Program-made: the position numbers and the translations under genes
Shown here: in pieces, positions 7,640 through 16,206 of the stretch
Numbering within the stretch: the stretch's first letter is position 1
How the letters are laid out: every line of letters begins with the position of its first letter
DNA from: Anaeromicropila populeti
Lineage (GTDB): Bacteria; Bacillota; Clostridia; Lachnospirales; Lachnospiraceae
Direction: 5' to 3'
Assembly (NCBI RefSeq): GCF_900112775.1
Contig: NZ_FOYZ01000005.1
Location: 1-64,000, forward strand
DNA: 64,000 nt
Notes under the pieces: model-generated
Database searches by the model: none
Seen by the model: only the letters and a program-made list of their open reading frames with translations
Told to the model about the DNA's origin: nothing

Positions 7640-8863
7640 ATGGCATTACACGTAATTGACGAGGCAAAAAGATGTTTGAACTGTAAAAAACCTATGTGCA
7701 GGGAAGGGTGTCCTATCAACACGCCGATTCCTGAGATGATACAGATGCTCTTAAATCGAAAGATGAATGAAGCAGGTGAAAAGGTATTTCTAAATAATCC
7801 TTTGTCCATAATCTGTTCTTTAGTATGTGATCATGAGAAACAATGCGAAGGACACTGTATACTTGGGAAAAAGGGAGTTCCTGTTCATATTAGCAGCATT
7901 GAAAACTATATTTCAGATTCCTATTTCGACAAAAGCTCGATTACATGTCAAGAGAAAAATGGGAAAAAGGTTGCAGTAATTGGTTCAGGACCAGCAGGTA
8001 TTACGATTGCCATTTTGTTAACAATAAAAGGGTATGAAGTAACTATTTTTGATGCAAAAGAAAAAATTGGAGGAGTACTTCAATATGGGATTCCAGAGTT
8101 CCGGCTGCCAAAAACAATTTTGGACAGATATAAAAAGAAATTGATGGAAATGGGAATTAAAATCCGTCCCAATACTACCATTGGCGGAGCTTTAGAAATA
8201 GATGATTTGTTTCGGGACGGTTATAAAGCCGTCTTTGTAGGAACTGGTGTATGGAGACCACGCACGCTGGGAGTAAAGGGCGAAAGTTTTGGTAATGTTC
8301 ATTTTGCAATTGATTATCTTGCAAATCCTGATGCTTATGAGCTAGGTGAAAAAGTGGCTGTTATTGGAGCCGGTAATGCTGCAATGGATGTTGCCAGAAC
8401 AATTTTAAGAAAAGGAGCAGTTTCAGTTACCCTATTTGAAAGAAACCAAACGGCTGCTGCCAGCCAGCGTGAGTTGTCTTATGCTATTTTAGATGGCGCT
8501 AATGTAGAATATTGCAAAGAAACAGTAGAAATTACGGAGGAAGGACCAGTGTTTCAGACATTAACCTTTGATGAGGAGGGTAATGTTACTGGCATTTCAG
8601 AAGATAAAAAATTAGTTAAAGCTGATTCTACTATTATTTCAATTAGTCAACGGCCCAAAAATAAAATTGTGTTAACAACAGATGGTTTAGAAACAACAAA
8701 AGAAGGGCTGTTGAAAACAAATGAGAAAGGAGCAACTACGCGTTCAGGAATTTTTGCTTCTGGAGATGTAGTTGCTGGAGCGAAAACAGTTGTAGAAGCA
8801 GTTGCGTTTTCCAAAATAGTTGCAGATGAAATGGATGCTTATATACAGGGTTTAGGGGAGTAG
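7640..8863 (+). CDS. GltD-like NAD(P)-dependent oxidoreductase
   Basis: Resembles the small subunit of glutamate synthase and the domain that feeds electrons in dihydropyrimidine dehydrogenase. Residues 1-90 are the Cys-rich cluster domain, with CLNCKKPMCREGCP and CDHEKQCEGHC, likely to bind two iron-sulfur clusters. An FAD-binding Rossmann fold follows (IGSGPAGITIAILL, about 115-128), then an NAD(P) fold with IGAGNAAMDVARTI (about 240). At 407 residues it is shorter than typical homotetrameric GltA/GltD proteins (about 450-490). No large glutamate synthase subunit is nearby, so its partner and substrate are open; it may pass electrons to another dehydrogenase. AGAAGGAG precedes the ATG. Confidence 0.85.
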   Translation: MALHVIDEAKRCLNCKKPMCREGCPINTPIPEMIQMLLNRKMNEAGEKVFLNNPLSIICSLVCDHEKQCEGHCILGKKGVPVHISSIENYISDSYFDKSSITCQEKNGKKVAVIGSGPAGITIAILLTIKGYEVTIFDAKEKIGGVLQYGIPEFRLPKTILDRYKKKLMEMGIKIRPNTTIGGALEIDDLFRDGYKAVFVGTGVWRPRTLGVKGESFGNVHFAIDYLANPDAYELGEKVAVIGAGNAAMDVARTILRKGAVSVTLFERNQTAAASQRELSYAILDGANVEYCKETVEITEEGPVFQTLTFDEEGNVTGISEDKKLVKADSTIISISQRPKNKIVLTTDGLETTKEGLLKTNEKGATTRSGIFASGDVVAGAKTVVEAVAFSKIVADEMDAYIQGLGE

Positions 8864-8900
8864 GAGTTTTCCATTATAAGTAGTTCATAAGGAGGTTTAA

Positions 8901-10148
8901 ATGAAGCATAATAAGAAAATCCCAATGTATTTTAATGATGTAGCTTCACTTTTTGCAAATTATTTTTCAGATGGACAAATTAATTTTGCTTTCTATTTTG
9001 AAGGCTATTTGGACAAGGAACGGCTGGAACAGGCAATTTCATTGCTGCCAGAAACATTTCCAGTGCTTCGTTCCATTGTGAAAAAGGAGGAGGGCAGCTA
9101 CTTTCGTGAAAAGACAAATAAAGAAATTGTGCTGGAATGTACCGAATCAGATAATAGTGAAAAAGCAATAGAAGCCTTTCTATTAAAAGGGTTTCAGTTA
9201 GAAGAAGAGGTACCAATCCGTTTTTTGCTCATCCACGAGGAAAAGAGAGATATTCTATGTATGAAGGTAGACCATACAATTGCAGGAGGAGAAGGCGTTA
9301 AATATTTATGCTATGCACTGGCACAGTTATATAAAAATAAGACCATTTCCTTTCCAGTGAATCCAAATAGAGATCCAGAGCAAATAACCGATTTGTTTGA
9401 CAAGGAAATGAAGGAACAGCTGCTTGCAAGGGAGGTTTATAAAATGCCGGTTCAATTGGCACCAGTATACGATTATAAAAAGGAGAATCTGTTTTATATT
9501 ACAAGACAAATAGAGAGTGAATTATATCACAAAATAAACCGGGATACAAAAAAATATAATGTAAAAATGAACGATATTTTTTTGGCAGCCATGTACTTTG
9601 CACTATTTAATAGTTATGAAGTACCTGAGCATGTGAAAATACCAATTATGGTATCTATTAGTATGGGGAGATATTTGCCTGTGGAGGAACAAATAGCATT
9701 GTCAAATTTCTGGGGTATGTTTTTTACAGAAGTTGCTTATAGAAAGAATTTATCCAATGAAGAATTATTACAGCTGGTAAATAAATGTACAACAGACTGT
9801 AAAAAGGATGATTCAGGCTTAGCTTCTTTTCTGCATTCTCAATGGCAGATGGAGCATGATCTGGAAGGAATGGAGAAGCAGCTTCAGGCAATGGGAAAAA
9901 CAGGAACACAATATTATTCCTTATCCAATATGGGTATAGTGAATGAGGAATATTTGGACTTCGGTGATGTTTCAGTTGAAATGCTAAAATGTTTTGGACC
10001 ACCTCAATGTCCGCCAGGAGGCTTGTTTACTATAATGACCTTTAAAAATCAAATAAATCTGTGTTGTACCTCGTTTGATACAGGTGGGTATAAAAAGAAC
10101 ATTCAAAATATTATGGAATATTTTTTATTGTATTTAAGAAGTATATAA
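8901..10148 (+). CDS. Condensation/acyltransferase-like protein with altered active site
   Basis: A 415-residue protein shaped like the chloramphenicol-acetyltransferase/condensation superfamily found in alcohol acetyltransferases and NRPS condensation domains. The N-terminal lobe has FPVLRSIVKKEEGSYF and the catalytic region reads MKVDHTIAGGEGVKYL. The usual HxxxDG becomes His125-Thr-Ile-Ala-Gly129-Gly130, so the structural Asp is missing while the His is kept. The second lobe has the typical YSLSNMGIV strand and a GPPQCPPGGLFT stretch. AAGGAGG lies just before the ATG. It follows the GltD-like gene by 37 bases and precedes a half-length glucanotransferase. Substrate unknown; non-catalytic binding is possible. 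Confidence 0.7.
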   Translation: MKHNKKIPMYFNDVASLFANYFSDGQINFAFYFEGYLDKERLEQAISLLPETFPVLRSIVKKEEGSYFREKTNKEIVLECTESDNSEKAIEAFLLKGFQLEEEVPIRFLLIHEEKRDILCMKVDHTIAGGEGVKYLCYALAQLYKNKTISFPVNPNRDPEQITDLFDKEMKEQLLAREVYKMPVQLAPVYDYKKENLFYITRQIESELYHKINRDTKKYNVKMNDIFLAAMYFALFNSYEVPEHVKIPIMVSISMGRYLPVEEQIALSNFWGMFFTEVAYRKNLSNEELLQLVNKCTTDCKKDDSGLASFLHSQWQMEHDLEGMEKQLQAMGKTGTQYYSLSNMGIVNEEYLDFGDVSVEMLKCFGPPQCPPGGLFTIMTFKNQINLCCTSFDTGGYKKNIQNIMEYFLLYLRSI

Positions 10149-10238
10149 TTGATATGGATAAGATTTACAGTATTAGTTTGAGATGTTTTTGTAAAAAATA
10201 TGGGAATGAAGGTGAAGTAAACTTAGAAGGAGAATGCT

Positions 10239-11045
10239 ATGAGAGTAAAGGGTGTTTCGCTTCCAGTTTTTGAACTGGCATTTCCATATGGTACAGGGAC
10301 ATTTTTGGAATATTACTGTAAATCGGTTGATAATTTGAAGAAAATGGGGCAAAAGTGCTGGGAAGTATCTGTATTAAGGCCTATTCAGGAGGAACCATCA
10401 GCAAAGCAGGTGTTTTCCTGCTTTGCTGGAAACCCTGGTTTAATTGATTTGCAGACGCTAATAGAAGAAGACTTATTAACGAAAAAAGAATGTGAAGACA
10501 GTGGATTATGGGGAGAGGAGGATTGCTTTTCTCATGAAATGCTGTACTATTCCAGGTATCTTCTTTTTCAAAAAGCATTTGAAAGATTTTCATGTGAAAA
10601 AAAAGATTTCCAGGACTTTGTGGAAGAAAACAGGTTCTGGCTGGAGGGGTATAGTTTGTTTGAAGCTATACGAGAGCAGCATAATGGACAGAGCTGGAAT
10701 AACTGGGTAGATGGACTTCGTTTTAAAGAGCCAAAAGCAATCCAAAAATTTCAACAAAAATGTGAGAAGGAAATACAGTTTTACCAGTTTGAGCAATATT
10801 TATTTGACAGACAGTGGAAAAGGCTTCATGAGTATGCCAGACAGGAAGGAATTCAGATTAAAAGCAGCATTCCGTTTTCGGTTGCTGTAGATGGTGTGGA
10901 TCGCTGGTACTGGCCTGAGTTATTTCAGGTAGAACATCCTTTTTATGATTGGGAAACTCATAGACAAACAGACTTTACATGGTGGAAACAGAGAATGAGA
11001 CATAGCTTTTTATTATATGATGAAGTACAAATAGATTTAATTTAA
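10239..11045 (+). CDS. 4-alpha-glucanotransferase-like protein, N-terminal half only
   Basis: Resembles GH77 amylomaltase (MalQ) but stops at 268 residues; the family is usually about 500. Recognisable pieces in order: VFSCFAGNPGLIDLQTLIEE, WLEGYSLFEAIREQHNG, QYLFDRQWKRLHEYARQEGI and ELFQVEHPFYDWETH, ending TWWKQRMRHSFLLYDEVQIDLI. The last motif matches the strand that carries the nucleophile (usually RIDHF). Here Asp266 is kept, but the chain ends two residues later, so the acid/base Glu and third carboxylate are missing. The front SPYSS-type loop is also shortened. It has GGAG before the ATG and a clean stop, so it is translated as is. It is either a degenerate gene or a carbohydrate-binding relic. 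Confidence 0.65.
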   Translation: MRVKGVSLPVFELAFPYGTGTFLEYYCKSVDNLKKMGQKCWEVSVLRPIQEEPSAKQVFSCFAGNPGLIDLQTLIEEDLLTKKECEDSGLWGEEDCFSHEMLYYSRYLLFQKAFERFSCEKKDFQDFVEENRFWLEGYSLFEAIREQHNGQSWNNWVDGLRFKEPKAIQKFQQKCEKEIQFYQFEQYLFDRQWKRLHEYARQEGIQIKSSIPFSVAVDGVDRWYWPELFQVEHPFYDWETHRQTDFTWWKQRMRHSFLLYDEVQIDLI

Positions 11046-11074
11046 GTATTGGATTAGAATCCTTAAAAAATTCA

Positions 11075-11105
11075 TTTACAAAAACTTAACTAAGATTCTT
11101 ATAAT
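11075..11105 (+). promoter_or_regulatory. Promoter with Pho-box-like direct repeats before alkaline phosphatase
   Basis: TTTACA (11075-11080), TTAACT (11086-11091) and TCTTAT (11097-11102) are spaced every 11 bases, the pattern of PhoP boxes in Firmicutes. TATAAT follows at 11100-11105, overlapping the last repeat. With TTTACA as the -35 the spacer is 19 bases, which would suit an activator-dependent promoter. This fits phosphate-starvation control of the gene downstream. Confidence 0.45.
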
Positions 11106-11125
11106 ACCTTTACAAAGGGATGGTA

Positions 11126-11151
11126 AGTTATGTACGTAAACTTACATAACT
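11126..11151. promoter_or_regulatory. Inverted repeat in the 5' leader of alkaline phosphatase
   Basis: AGTTATGTA and TACATAACT are perfect 9-base arms around an 8-base loop, lying between the promoter and the ribosome site. It could be an operator or an mRNA hairpin affecting stability. Confidence 0.5.
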
Positions 11152-11194
11152 AGTGAGGCTGAGAGAGCAGCCCATTCATCAAAGGAGAAGAGGT

Positions 11195-12739
11195 ATGATA
11201 ATGAATAAGAAAGTTTGTTCTATTTTTTTAGTTGCAGCATTAGCACTTACGACATTTGCGGGAATTCAGTCCGTGAGAGCAGATAAAATTGAAGCGTCTG
11301 CTAAAATGCAGGGAACAGTCCAAAGTGAGTCCACAACAGGAACAGAATCAGAAGAAAAAAATACAATTCCAAAATACATTTTTCTATTTATCGGTGATGG
11401 CATGAGTTATCCACAAATTCAATCTGCATCCTATTACTTAGGAGCAACACAGAGTGATGGAAAGGTAGAAACAAAAGAACTTTCCTTTATGCAGTTTCCA
11501 GTAGCAGGATCGGCACAGACTTATGACAGCACTTCTTTTTGTCCAGATTCGGCATCAACAGCAACGTCTATTTCTACAGGTTATAAAACATATAGTGGTA
11601 CCATAAATATGGATACGACTATGACAATTTCTTATGAAACAATAGCAGAAAAGTTAAAGAAACAGCTAGGATACAAAATAGGAGTCTTATCCACTGTAAA
11701 TTTAAACCATGCTACACCAGCAGCATTTTATGCTCATCAGGCATCTAGAAATAATTACTATGAAATAGGATTAGAATTAGTAAAAAGTAATTTTGATTAT
11801 TTTGCAGGAGGTGCTTTAAAACAGACTACTGGGGCTGATGGTGATCAGACAGATTTATATAAGTTAGCAGAAAGAGCAGGATATACAGTTATTAGAAACC
11901 AGGGAGCAGCAAACGCTTTAGAAGCAAAGGACGGAAAGGCAATTGTCATTCATGATAATCTGGCAGATTCCGATGCAATGCCATATGCAATGGATGCAGA
12001 TGAAAACGAAATGCAGATAGCAGACTATGTAGAAAAAGGAATTGAAGTATTAAAAAATGATACAGGATTTTTTATGATGGTAGAGGGTGGAAAGATTGAC
12101 TGGGCTTGTCATGCAAATGATGCAGCCTCCAGCATTCATGATACGCTTGCATTAAACGATGCAATAGAGAAAGCAATTAAATTTTATAAGCAATATCCAG
12201 AAGATACCTTGATTCTTGTAACAGGTGACCATGAGACAGGTGGCTTGACTATTGGATATGCCGGTACCAACTATGATACTTACTTAACTAATTTAGAAAA
12301 CCAGAAAATTTCATATGCAAAGTTTGATAGCGATTACGTATCAAAATATAAAAAGGACTTTACTGATTTTTCTTTTGTACTAGAGGATATAGAGGAAAAC
12401 TTTGGTCTTGCAGTGGAAGGGGAAAATCAAACATTAGTATTGACAGACTATGAGTATAAGCTTTTAGAAAATGCTTATAACCGGACCCTTGACTGTGGAA
12501 TGAAATCACAAAAGGATATGACACAGCGGGAATATGAATTATATGGTAGTTATGAGCCACTAACGGTTACGATTACTCATATATTAAATAAAAAATCTGG
12601 AATCAGTTTCTCTTCTTATTCACATACAGGAATACCAGTACCTGTGTTTGCACAAGGTGCAGGTGCAGAAGAATTCCAAGGTTATTATGATAACACAGAT
12701 ATTTTCAAGAAACTGGCTGGCTTAACACAAGTGAAATAG
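11195..12739 (+). CDS. Secreted alkaline phosphatase
   Basis: A phosphomonoesterase of the PhoA superfamily that releases phosphate outside the cell. A signal peptide covers about residues 1-30 (FLVAALALTTFAG core). The metal site begins with FIGDGMSYPQIQSA, the nucleophile Ser lies in PDSASTATSISTG, and further metal ligands occur in MVEGGKIDWACHANDA, TGDHETGG and the final SYSHTGIPVPVFAQG. The mature enzyme is near 490 residues, normal for Gram-positive forms. The ATG at 11195 follows AGGAG by 7 bases; the ATG at 11201 is also possible. Pho-box-like repeats upstream suggest induction by phosphate limitation. The YibE/F gene follows by 20 bases. Confidence 0.93.
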   Translation: MIMNKKVCSIFLVAALALTTFAGIQSVRADKIEASAKMQGTVQSESTTGTESEEKNTIPKYIFLFIGDGMSYPQIQSASYYLGATQSDGKVETKELSFMQFPVAGSAQTYDSTSFCPDSASTATSISTGYKTYSGTINMDTTMTISYETIAEKLKKQLGYKIGVLSTVNLNHATPAAFYAHQASRNNYYEIGLELVKSNFDYFAGGALKQTTGADGDQTDLYKLAERAGYTVIRNQGAANALEAKDGKAIVIHDNLADSDAMPYAMDADENEMQIADYVEKGIEVLKNDTGFFMMVEGGKIDWACHANDAASSIHDTLALNDAIEKAIKFYKQYPEDTLILVTGDHETGGLTIGYAGTNYDTYLTNLENQKISYAKFDSDYVSKYKKDFTDFSFVLEDIEENFGLAVEGENQTLVLTDYEYKLLENAYNRTLDCGMKSQKDMTQREYELYGSYEPLTVTITHILNKKSGISFSSYSHTGIPVPVFAQGAGAEEFQGYYDNTDIFKKLAGLTQVK

Positions 12740-12759
12740 CAATTGTCATGGAGGCGTAG

Positions 12760-13881
12760 ATGAAACAGATATTAAAAAAACATCTGCCATCCCTTTTAGG
12801 AATATCCTTATTGGTGATCCTCATAGTCATCCCAACTGGCTATGAGGATCTAGTCATTTTTCAGGGGACGGAAAAGTGTGTGGCAAAGGTAATCAAAACA
12901 GATGAGAGCCAGGTGATTAGCACAGGATTAATAAAATCTGGTGAACAAAGATGTGAATTACTATTTTTAAATGGAAAATTTAAAGGACAGAAAGCGGAAG
13001 GGTATAATTTGCTGAATGGCTCGCTGGAAGCGGATAAGCTGTTTAAAGCAGGAGATAAAGCGTTAGTTGCTGTCAGCTATCAGGAAAATAAAATTTTGTC
13101 AACCAATATGATTGACCATTACAGAATGAATAAAGAACTAATTTTGGCAGTTATTTTTGCAGTATTTCTAATTCTTTTTGCAGGAAAAACAGGTGCGCGT
13201 GCCCTGTTGTCATTCCTCATTACCATTTTAACTATTTGGAAGGTGCTGGTGCCCTGCTGCTTAAAAGGAATAAACCCTATTTTTGTTGGTCTGGCAATGG
13301 TACTTATTCTAACAGTGGTGATTCTGGCATTGGTATATGGTTTTGACCGAAGGTGTCTTTCGGCTGCCATTGGTTCTTTTCTTGGGATTGTTACAACCAT
13401 GATATTAGGTGTGGTGTTTACAAATGCTTTTCAAATCCATGGTGCAATTATGCCCAATTCAGAAAGCTTGCTTTATAGCGGTTACCAGAATCTAAATTTA
13501 ACACAGATATTTATGAGCAGCATTTTTATTGGAGCATCTGGAGCAGTAATGGATCTTGCCGTAGACATTACCTCAGGAGTGTATGAGGTAGTGCAGAAGA
13601 AGCCAGATCTATCATGGAAGGAAGCCAGTCTTTCCGGAATAAACATTGGAAGGGCAGCTATGGGAACTATGACGACAACCTTGCTTCTGGCGTATTCAGG
13701 AGGCTATCTGGCGCTTTTAATGGTCTTTATGGCACAAGGCACCCCAATTACCAATATACTTAATTATAAATACGTAGCAGCAGAAATATTAGAAACCATT
13801 GCAGGAAGCTTCGGGCTGGTAACAGTGGCACCGTTTACGGCACTTGTATGTGGGTTTCTTTTAACAAAAAGAAATAAGTAA
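12760..13881 (+). CDS. YibE/F-family membrane protein
   Basis: A 373-residue integral membrane protein of the YibE/F family, whose function is not established. One membrane helix near residues 10-30 is followed by an extracytoplasmic domain to about 125 and then about seven helices. Typical pieces are the FAGKTGARALLSFLIT turn, AAIGSFLGIVTTMILG, IGASGAVMDLAVDITSGV and GRAAMGTMTTTLLLAYSGG. It lies 20 bases after the phosphatase gene and is probably co-transcribed with it; that link suggests, without showing, a role in export or phosphate stress. GGAGG precedes the ATG. Confidence 0.88.
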   Translation: MKQILKKHLPSLLGISLLVILIVIPTGYEDLVIFQGTEKCVAKVIKTDESQVISTGLIKSGEQRCELLFLNGKFKGQKAEGYNLLNGSLEADKLFKAGDKALVAVSYQENKILSTNMIDHYRMNKELILAVIFAVFLILFAGKTGARALLSFLITILTIWKVLVPCCLKGINPIFVGLAMVLILTVVILALVYGFDRRCLSAAIGSFLGIVTTMILGVVFTNAFQIHGAIMPNSESLLYSGYQNLNLTQIFMSSIFIGASGAVMDLAVDITSGVYEVVQKKPDLSWKEASLSGINIGRAAMGTMTTTLLLAYSGGYLALLMVFMAQGTPITNILNYKYVAAEILETIAGSFGLVTVAPFTALVCGFLLTKRNK

Positions 13882-13889
13882 AAACAAAG

Positions 13890-13937
13890 CGAGCCAGGTG
13901 AACAGAACGGGAATGTTCTGCTTTCATTACAGGCTCG
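13890..13937. terminator. Shared hairpin between convergent genes
   Basis: CGAGCC and GGCTCG enclose an inner CAGAAC/GTTCTG hairpin. Read on the minus strand the stem is followed by CTTTGTTTTT, a reasonable terminator for the minus-strand gene; on the plus strand it runs into TTATATTATA, which is weaker. Confidence 0.65.
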
Positions 13938-13942
13938 TTATA

Positions 13943-14494
13943 TTATAGTTTATCAAAGTCATAATCTAATAATCGATGGTAATAGCCACCTATTTCGTCA
14001 AAATTAAAGCAATATTTATACTCATCAAACTGGATGTCATTAAAATAAAATACATATTGAAATTCGGAGTGATCTACTTTTTCACCGACAAACTCTGTAG
14101 AATATTTTTGAAAAAGAGCATAAATATCATCAACGCTAAAAATATGAGTTCTCACCAAATCTACCAGTTCTTTTAAAAATGGTTTATGCTTATACTGGCT
14201 GAGAATCTGTTCAATTCCCAAATTAGTTACTGTAAATTTAAAACGGCCATTCTCAGGGAAAATTAAACAAGTCTCTGACTCAGAATTTTTCTCGGAAATA
14301 TAGTCCATAAGATACGTAATGCATTCTTGATTAGTTTGAAAGCTAGTATCAAGCAGATGGTTTAACAAATCAAGATCATAATAAATGCTCATGTTATGCC
14401 CCGTATCATAACCAAGCTTTAATATACCTTCGTAAATAGTAGAAGTTATACTGTTGTCCAGTCGCTTAAATCTTTGAGAAACATTAAATTCCAT
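13943..14494 (-). CDS. Unknown conserved protein, possibly DUF3877
   Basis: A 183-residue soluble acidic protein with no signal or membrane segment. It starts MEFNVSQRFKRLDNSI and contains CLIFPENGRFKFTVTNLG and FQYVFYFNDIQFDEYKYCF. It reminds me of DUF3877, a family of similar length found mainly in Lachnospiraceae, but this is recollection and not a search result. A strong AGGAGG precedes the ATG and a clear promoter lies just upstream. It is a single-gene transcript facing the YibE/F gene and divergent from a chemoreceptor. Confidence 0.75.
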   Translation of the reverse strand: MEFNVSQRFKRLDNSITSTIYEGILKLGYDTGHNMSIYYDLDLLNHLLDTSFQTNQECITYLMDYISEKNSESETCLIFPENGRFKFTVTNLGIEQILSQYKHKPFLKELVDLVRTHIFSVDDIYALFQKYSTEFVGEKVDHSEFQYVFYFNDIQFDEYKYCFNFDEIGGYYHRLLDYDFDKL

Positions 14495-14530
14495 ATGAGA
14501 CCTCCTGGTAAAAATAAAGTGCTTTTATTC

Positions 14531-14560
14531 ATTATAAGTGAAAAATAGATGAATTTGCAA
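14531..14560 (-). promoter_or_regulatory. Sigma-A type promoter, minus strand
   Basis: On the minus strand TTGCAA, an 18-base spacer and TATAAT. It serves the 183-residue unknown gene, with a leader of about 30 bases. Confidence 0.65.
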
Positions 14561-14611
14561 TGTATATTTTCTAAAACAAGAAAAAATGAATAAATTGGTT
14601 GTTTGGTTTTG

Positions 14612-14640
14612 TTTACAATGTCGAATTTTGCGAGTATAAT
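14612..14640 (+). promoter_or_regulatory. Sigma-A type promoter for chemoreceptor gene
   Basis: TTTACA, a 17-base spacer and TATAAT. Because the -10 lies downstream of the in-frame ATG at 14603, this promoter rules that start out and supports the ATG at 14687. Confidence 0.75.
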
Positions 14641-14686
14641 ATTGGGTGCTAATATTTATCATCATAAAAAGGAAGGGTTTTACATA

Positions 14687-16150
14687 ATGAAGAAAATACA
14701 TCGGATTAATTTGTTTTCAATATGGCTATGTGGAGTTGTGATGTTGTCAGCAACCGCATTGAATCTTGGGATAGGAAAAGAGTTTTGGCAGGCGTTTGCT
14801 GTTATAGGTGCGGGAGTTTTTGCGGTACAGGTGATGTATTTTATACCAATGAATGACACGGTCAAAGGAATATTAAGCACTTTGTGTATTCAAATGGCTT
14901 GTTTTGCCCTTTCTATTATCCAGGGAGGAAATGAAAGAGCATTCCAGGCCAGCTATATAGGTCTTGGCTTTGCATGTCTGTACTTTAAACCTAAAATTAT
15001 GCAGATTTATTCATCGATTGTGATTCCGGTTATGATAGCGCTGGCTGTGATAAATCCAGCCTATATTGATGGAAAAAACTACAATATGCAGATGGTTATA
15101 ATGAAAATTATTGTATTTGCCGCATTGGCAGCTGTTTTATGTGTTGCTACGTATCAGGGCGATAAAATAATGAAAGCAAGTGAATTGCAGAAACTAGATG
15201 CAAATGAGAAAAGTACTAAGATGGGGGAAGCAGCAGTATTGGCAAAAGAGATTGCGAAGGATTTGAATCAATCTATGGAACAAAGCAATAAAAAATTATC
15301 CGTAGCAGCAGAAGAGGCCAATTCTGTTGTAGCGTCTACGCAGCAAATGTCGGGTGCAATGGAAAATACAAACCGTTCTCTTATGGTAGTAAATGAAAAA
15401 TTATCCAACGTAGATTTGCAGGTTCAGAATAATTATAATAATGCCATGACGTTAAAGGAAAGCTACCACCAGGTAATAGACAATGTTATTTCGGGTAAAA
15501 ACGAAGGAGATAAGGTAAGAGCAGCCATGGAAGATATTCATATAACTGTAGATCTAGCATACAACTCCACCAATCATCTAATCGAGGAAACTTATAAAAT
15601 AAATCAGATACTAGAGGAGATACATTCCATTGCTTCGCAGACCAATCTTCTAGCATTAAATGCATCCATTGAAGCGGCCCGGGCAGGGGAACATGGAAAG
15701 GGCTTTTCTGTTGTAGCAGATGAAATCCGGAACTTATCAGAGCAAAGCCAGTCTGCTTCCCAGAATATCCAGAAGATTCTTAATAGACTGGAAGAGGTAA
15801 TACATGATGTGTCAGATAAAGTTTCAGCAGGAGCAGATACAGTGAATACAGGTACAATTACATTAAATGAATTAGTAAACAAGCTGGATGGAATTAATTT
15901 GGCTGTGCAGAAGTCTGAAGAGATTATTGAAAAAGAATTTGAAACGATTCATACAATTCGTTTTGATTTTGAATCTATAGTAGGTGAAGTTGAAAATGTA
16001 GTTGCTATTTCTGAAGAGAACGCAGCCATGCTGGATACTATTGCAACTGCTGTTTATCATCAGTCAGACCAGTTAGATGAGACTGTGGAGGAAATCACAA
16101 AATTAAAGGAACATTCAGATAAATTAAAAATGCAGTATGAATTGTTCTAG
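14687..16150 (+). CDS. Methyl-accepting chemotaxis protein with membrane-only sensor
   Basis: A 487-residue signal transducer that would control CheA. The first 165 residues are about six closely packed membrane helices with no periplasmic-type ligand domain and no clear HAMP, so it probably senses membrane or cytoplasmic state. From about 190 on it is a long coiled coil. The signalling tip reads [20 protein letters not shown] followed by [20 protein letters not shown], which is highly conserved. The start is fixed by a promoter upstream and GGAAGG 10 bases before the ATG. It is a single-gene transcript ending in a strong bidirectional terminator. No che genes lie in the window. Confidence 0.9.
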   Translation: MKKIHRINLFSIWLCGVVMLSATALNLGIGKEFWQAFAVIGAGVFAVQVMYFIPMNDTVKGILSTLCIQMACFALSIIQGGNERAFQASYIGLGFACLYFKPKIMQIYSSIVIPVMIALAVINPAYIDGKNYNMQMVIMKIIVFAALAAVLCVATYQGDKIMKASELQKLDANEKSTKMGEAAVLAKEIAKDLNQSMEQSNKKLSVAAEEANSVVASTQQMSGAMENTNRSLMVVNEKLSNVDLQVQNNYNNAMTLKESYHQVIDNVISGKNEGDKVRAAMEDIHITVDLAYNSTNHLIEETYKINQILEEIHSIASQTNLLALNASIEAARAGEHGKGFSVVADEIRNLSEQSQSASQNIQKILNRLEEVIHDVSDKVSAGADTVNTGTITLNELVNKLDGINLAVQKSEEIIEKEFETIHTIRFDFESIVGEVENVVAISEENAAMLDTIATAVYHQSDQLDETVEEITKLKEHSDKLKMQYELF

Positions 16151-16160
16151 TGAAAAAAAG

Positions 16161-16195
16161 AACTGCCAGAGTCAGTAAAGATTCTGGCAGTTTTT
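16161..16195. terminator. Bidirectional terminator between convergent genes
   Basis: AACTGCCAGA and TTCTGGCAGT pair and are followed by TTTTT on the plus strand and by a long T-run on the minus strand. It serves both the chemoreceptor and the carbamate kinase genes. Confidence 0.9.
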
Positions 16196-16206
16196 ATGCA
16201 CATATA

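Noticed and set aside
9724-10002. Minus-strand frames of 60-120 codons opposite genes across the window
   Set aside because: These lack ribosome sites and recognisable domains, and mirror the codon pattern of the real gene on the other strand. I treat all of them as shadows, including those opposite citrate synthase, nnr, flagellin-free and GH42 regions.
14603-14686. Upstream start for the first chemoreceptor
   Set aside because: A consensus promoter (-10 at 14635-14640) lies inside this stretch, so the transcript starts after it; the ATG at 14687 has a ribosome site.
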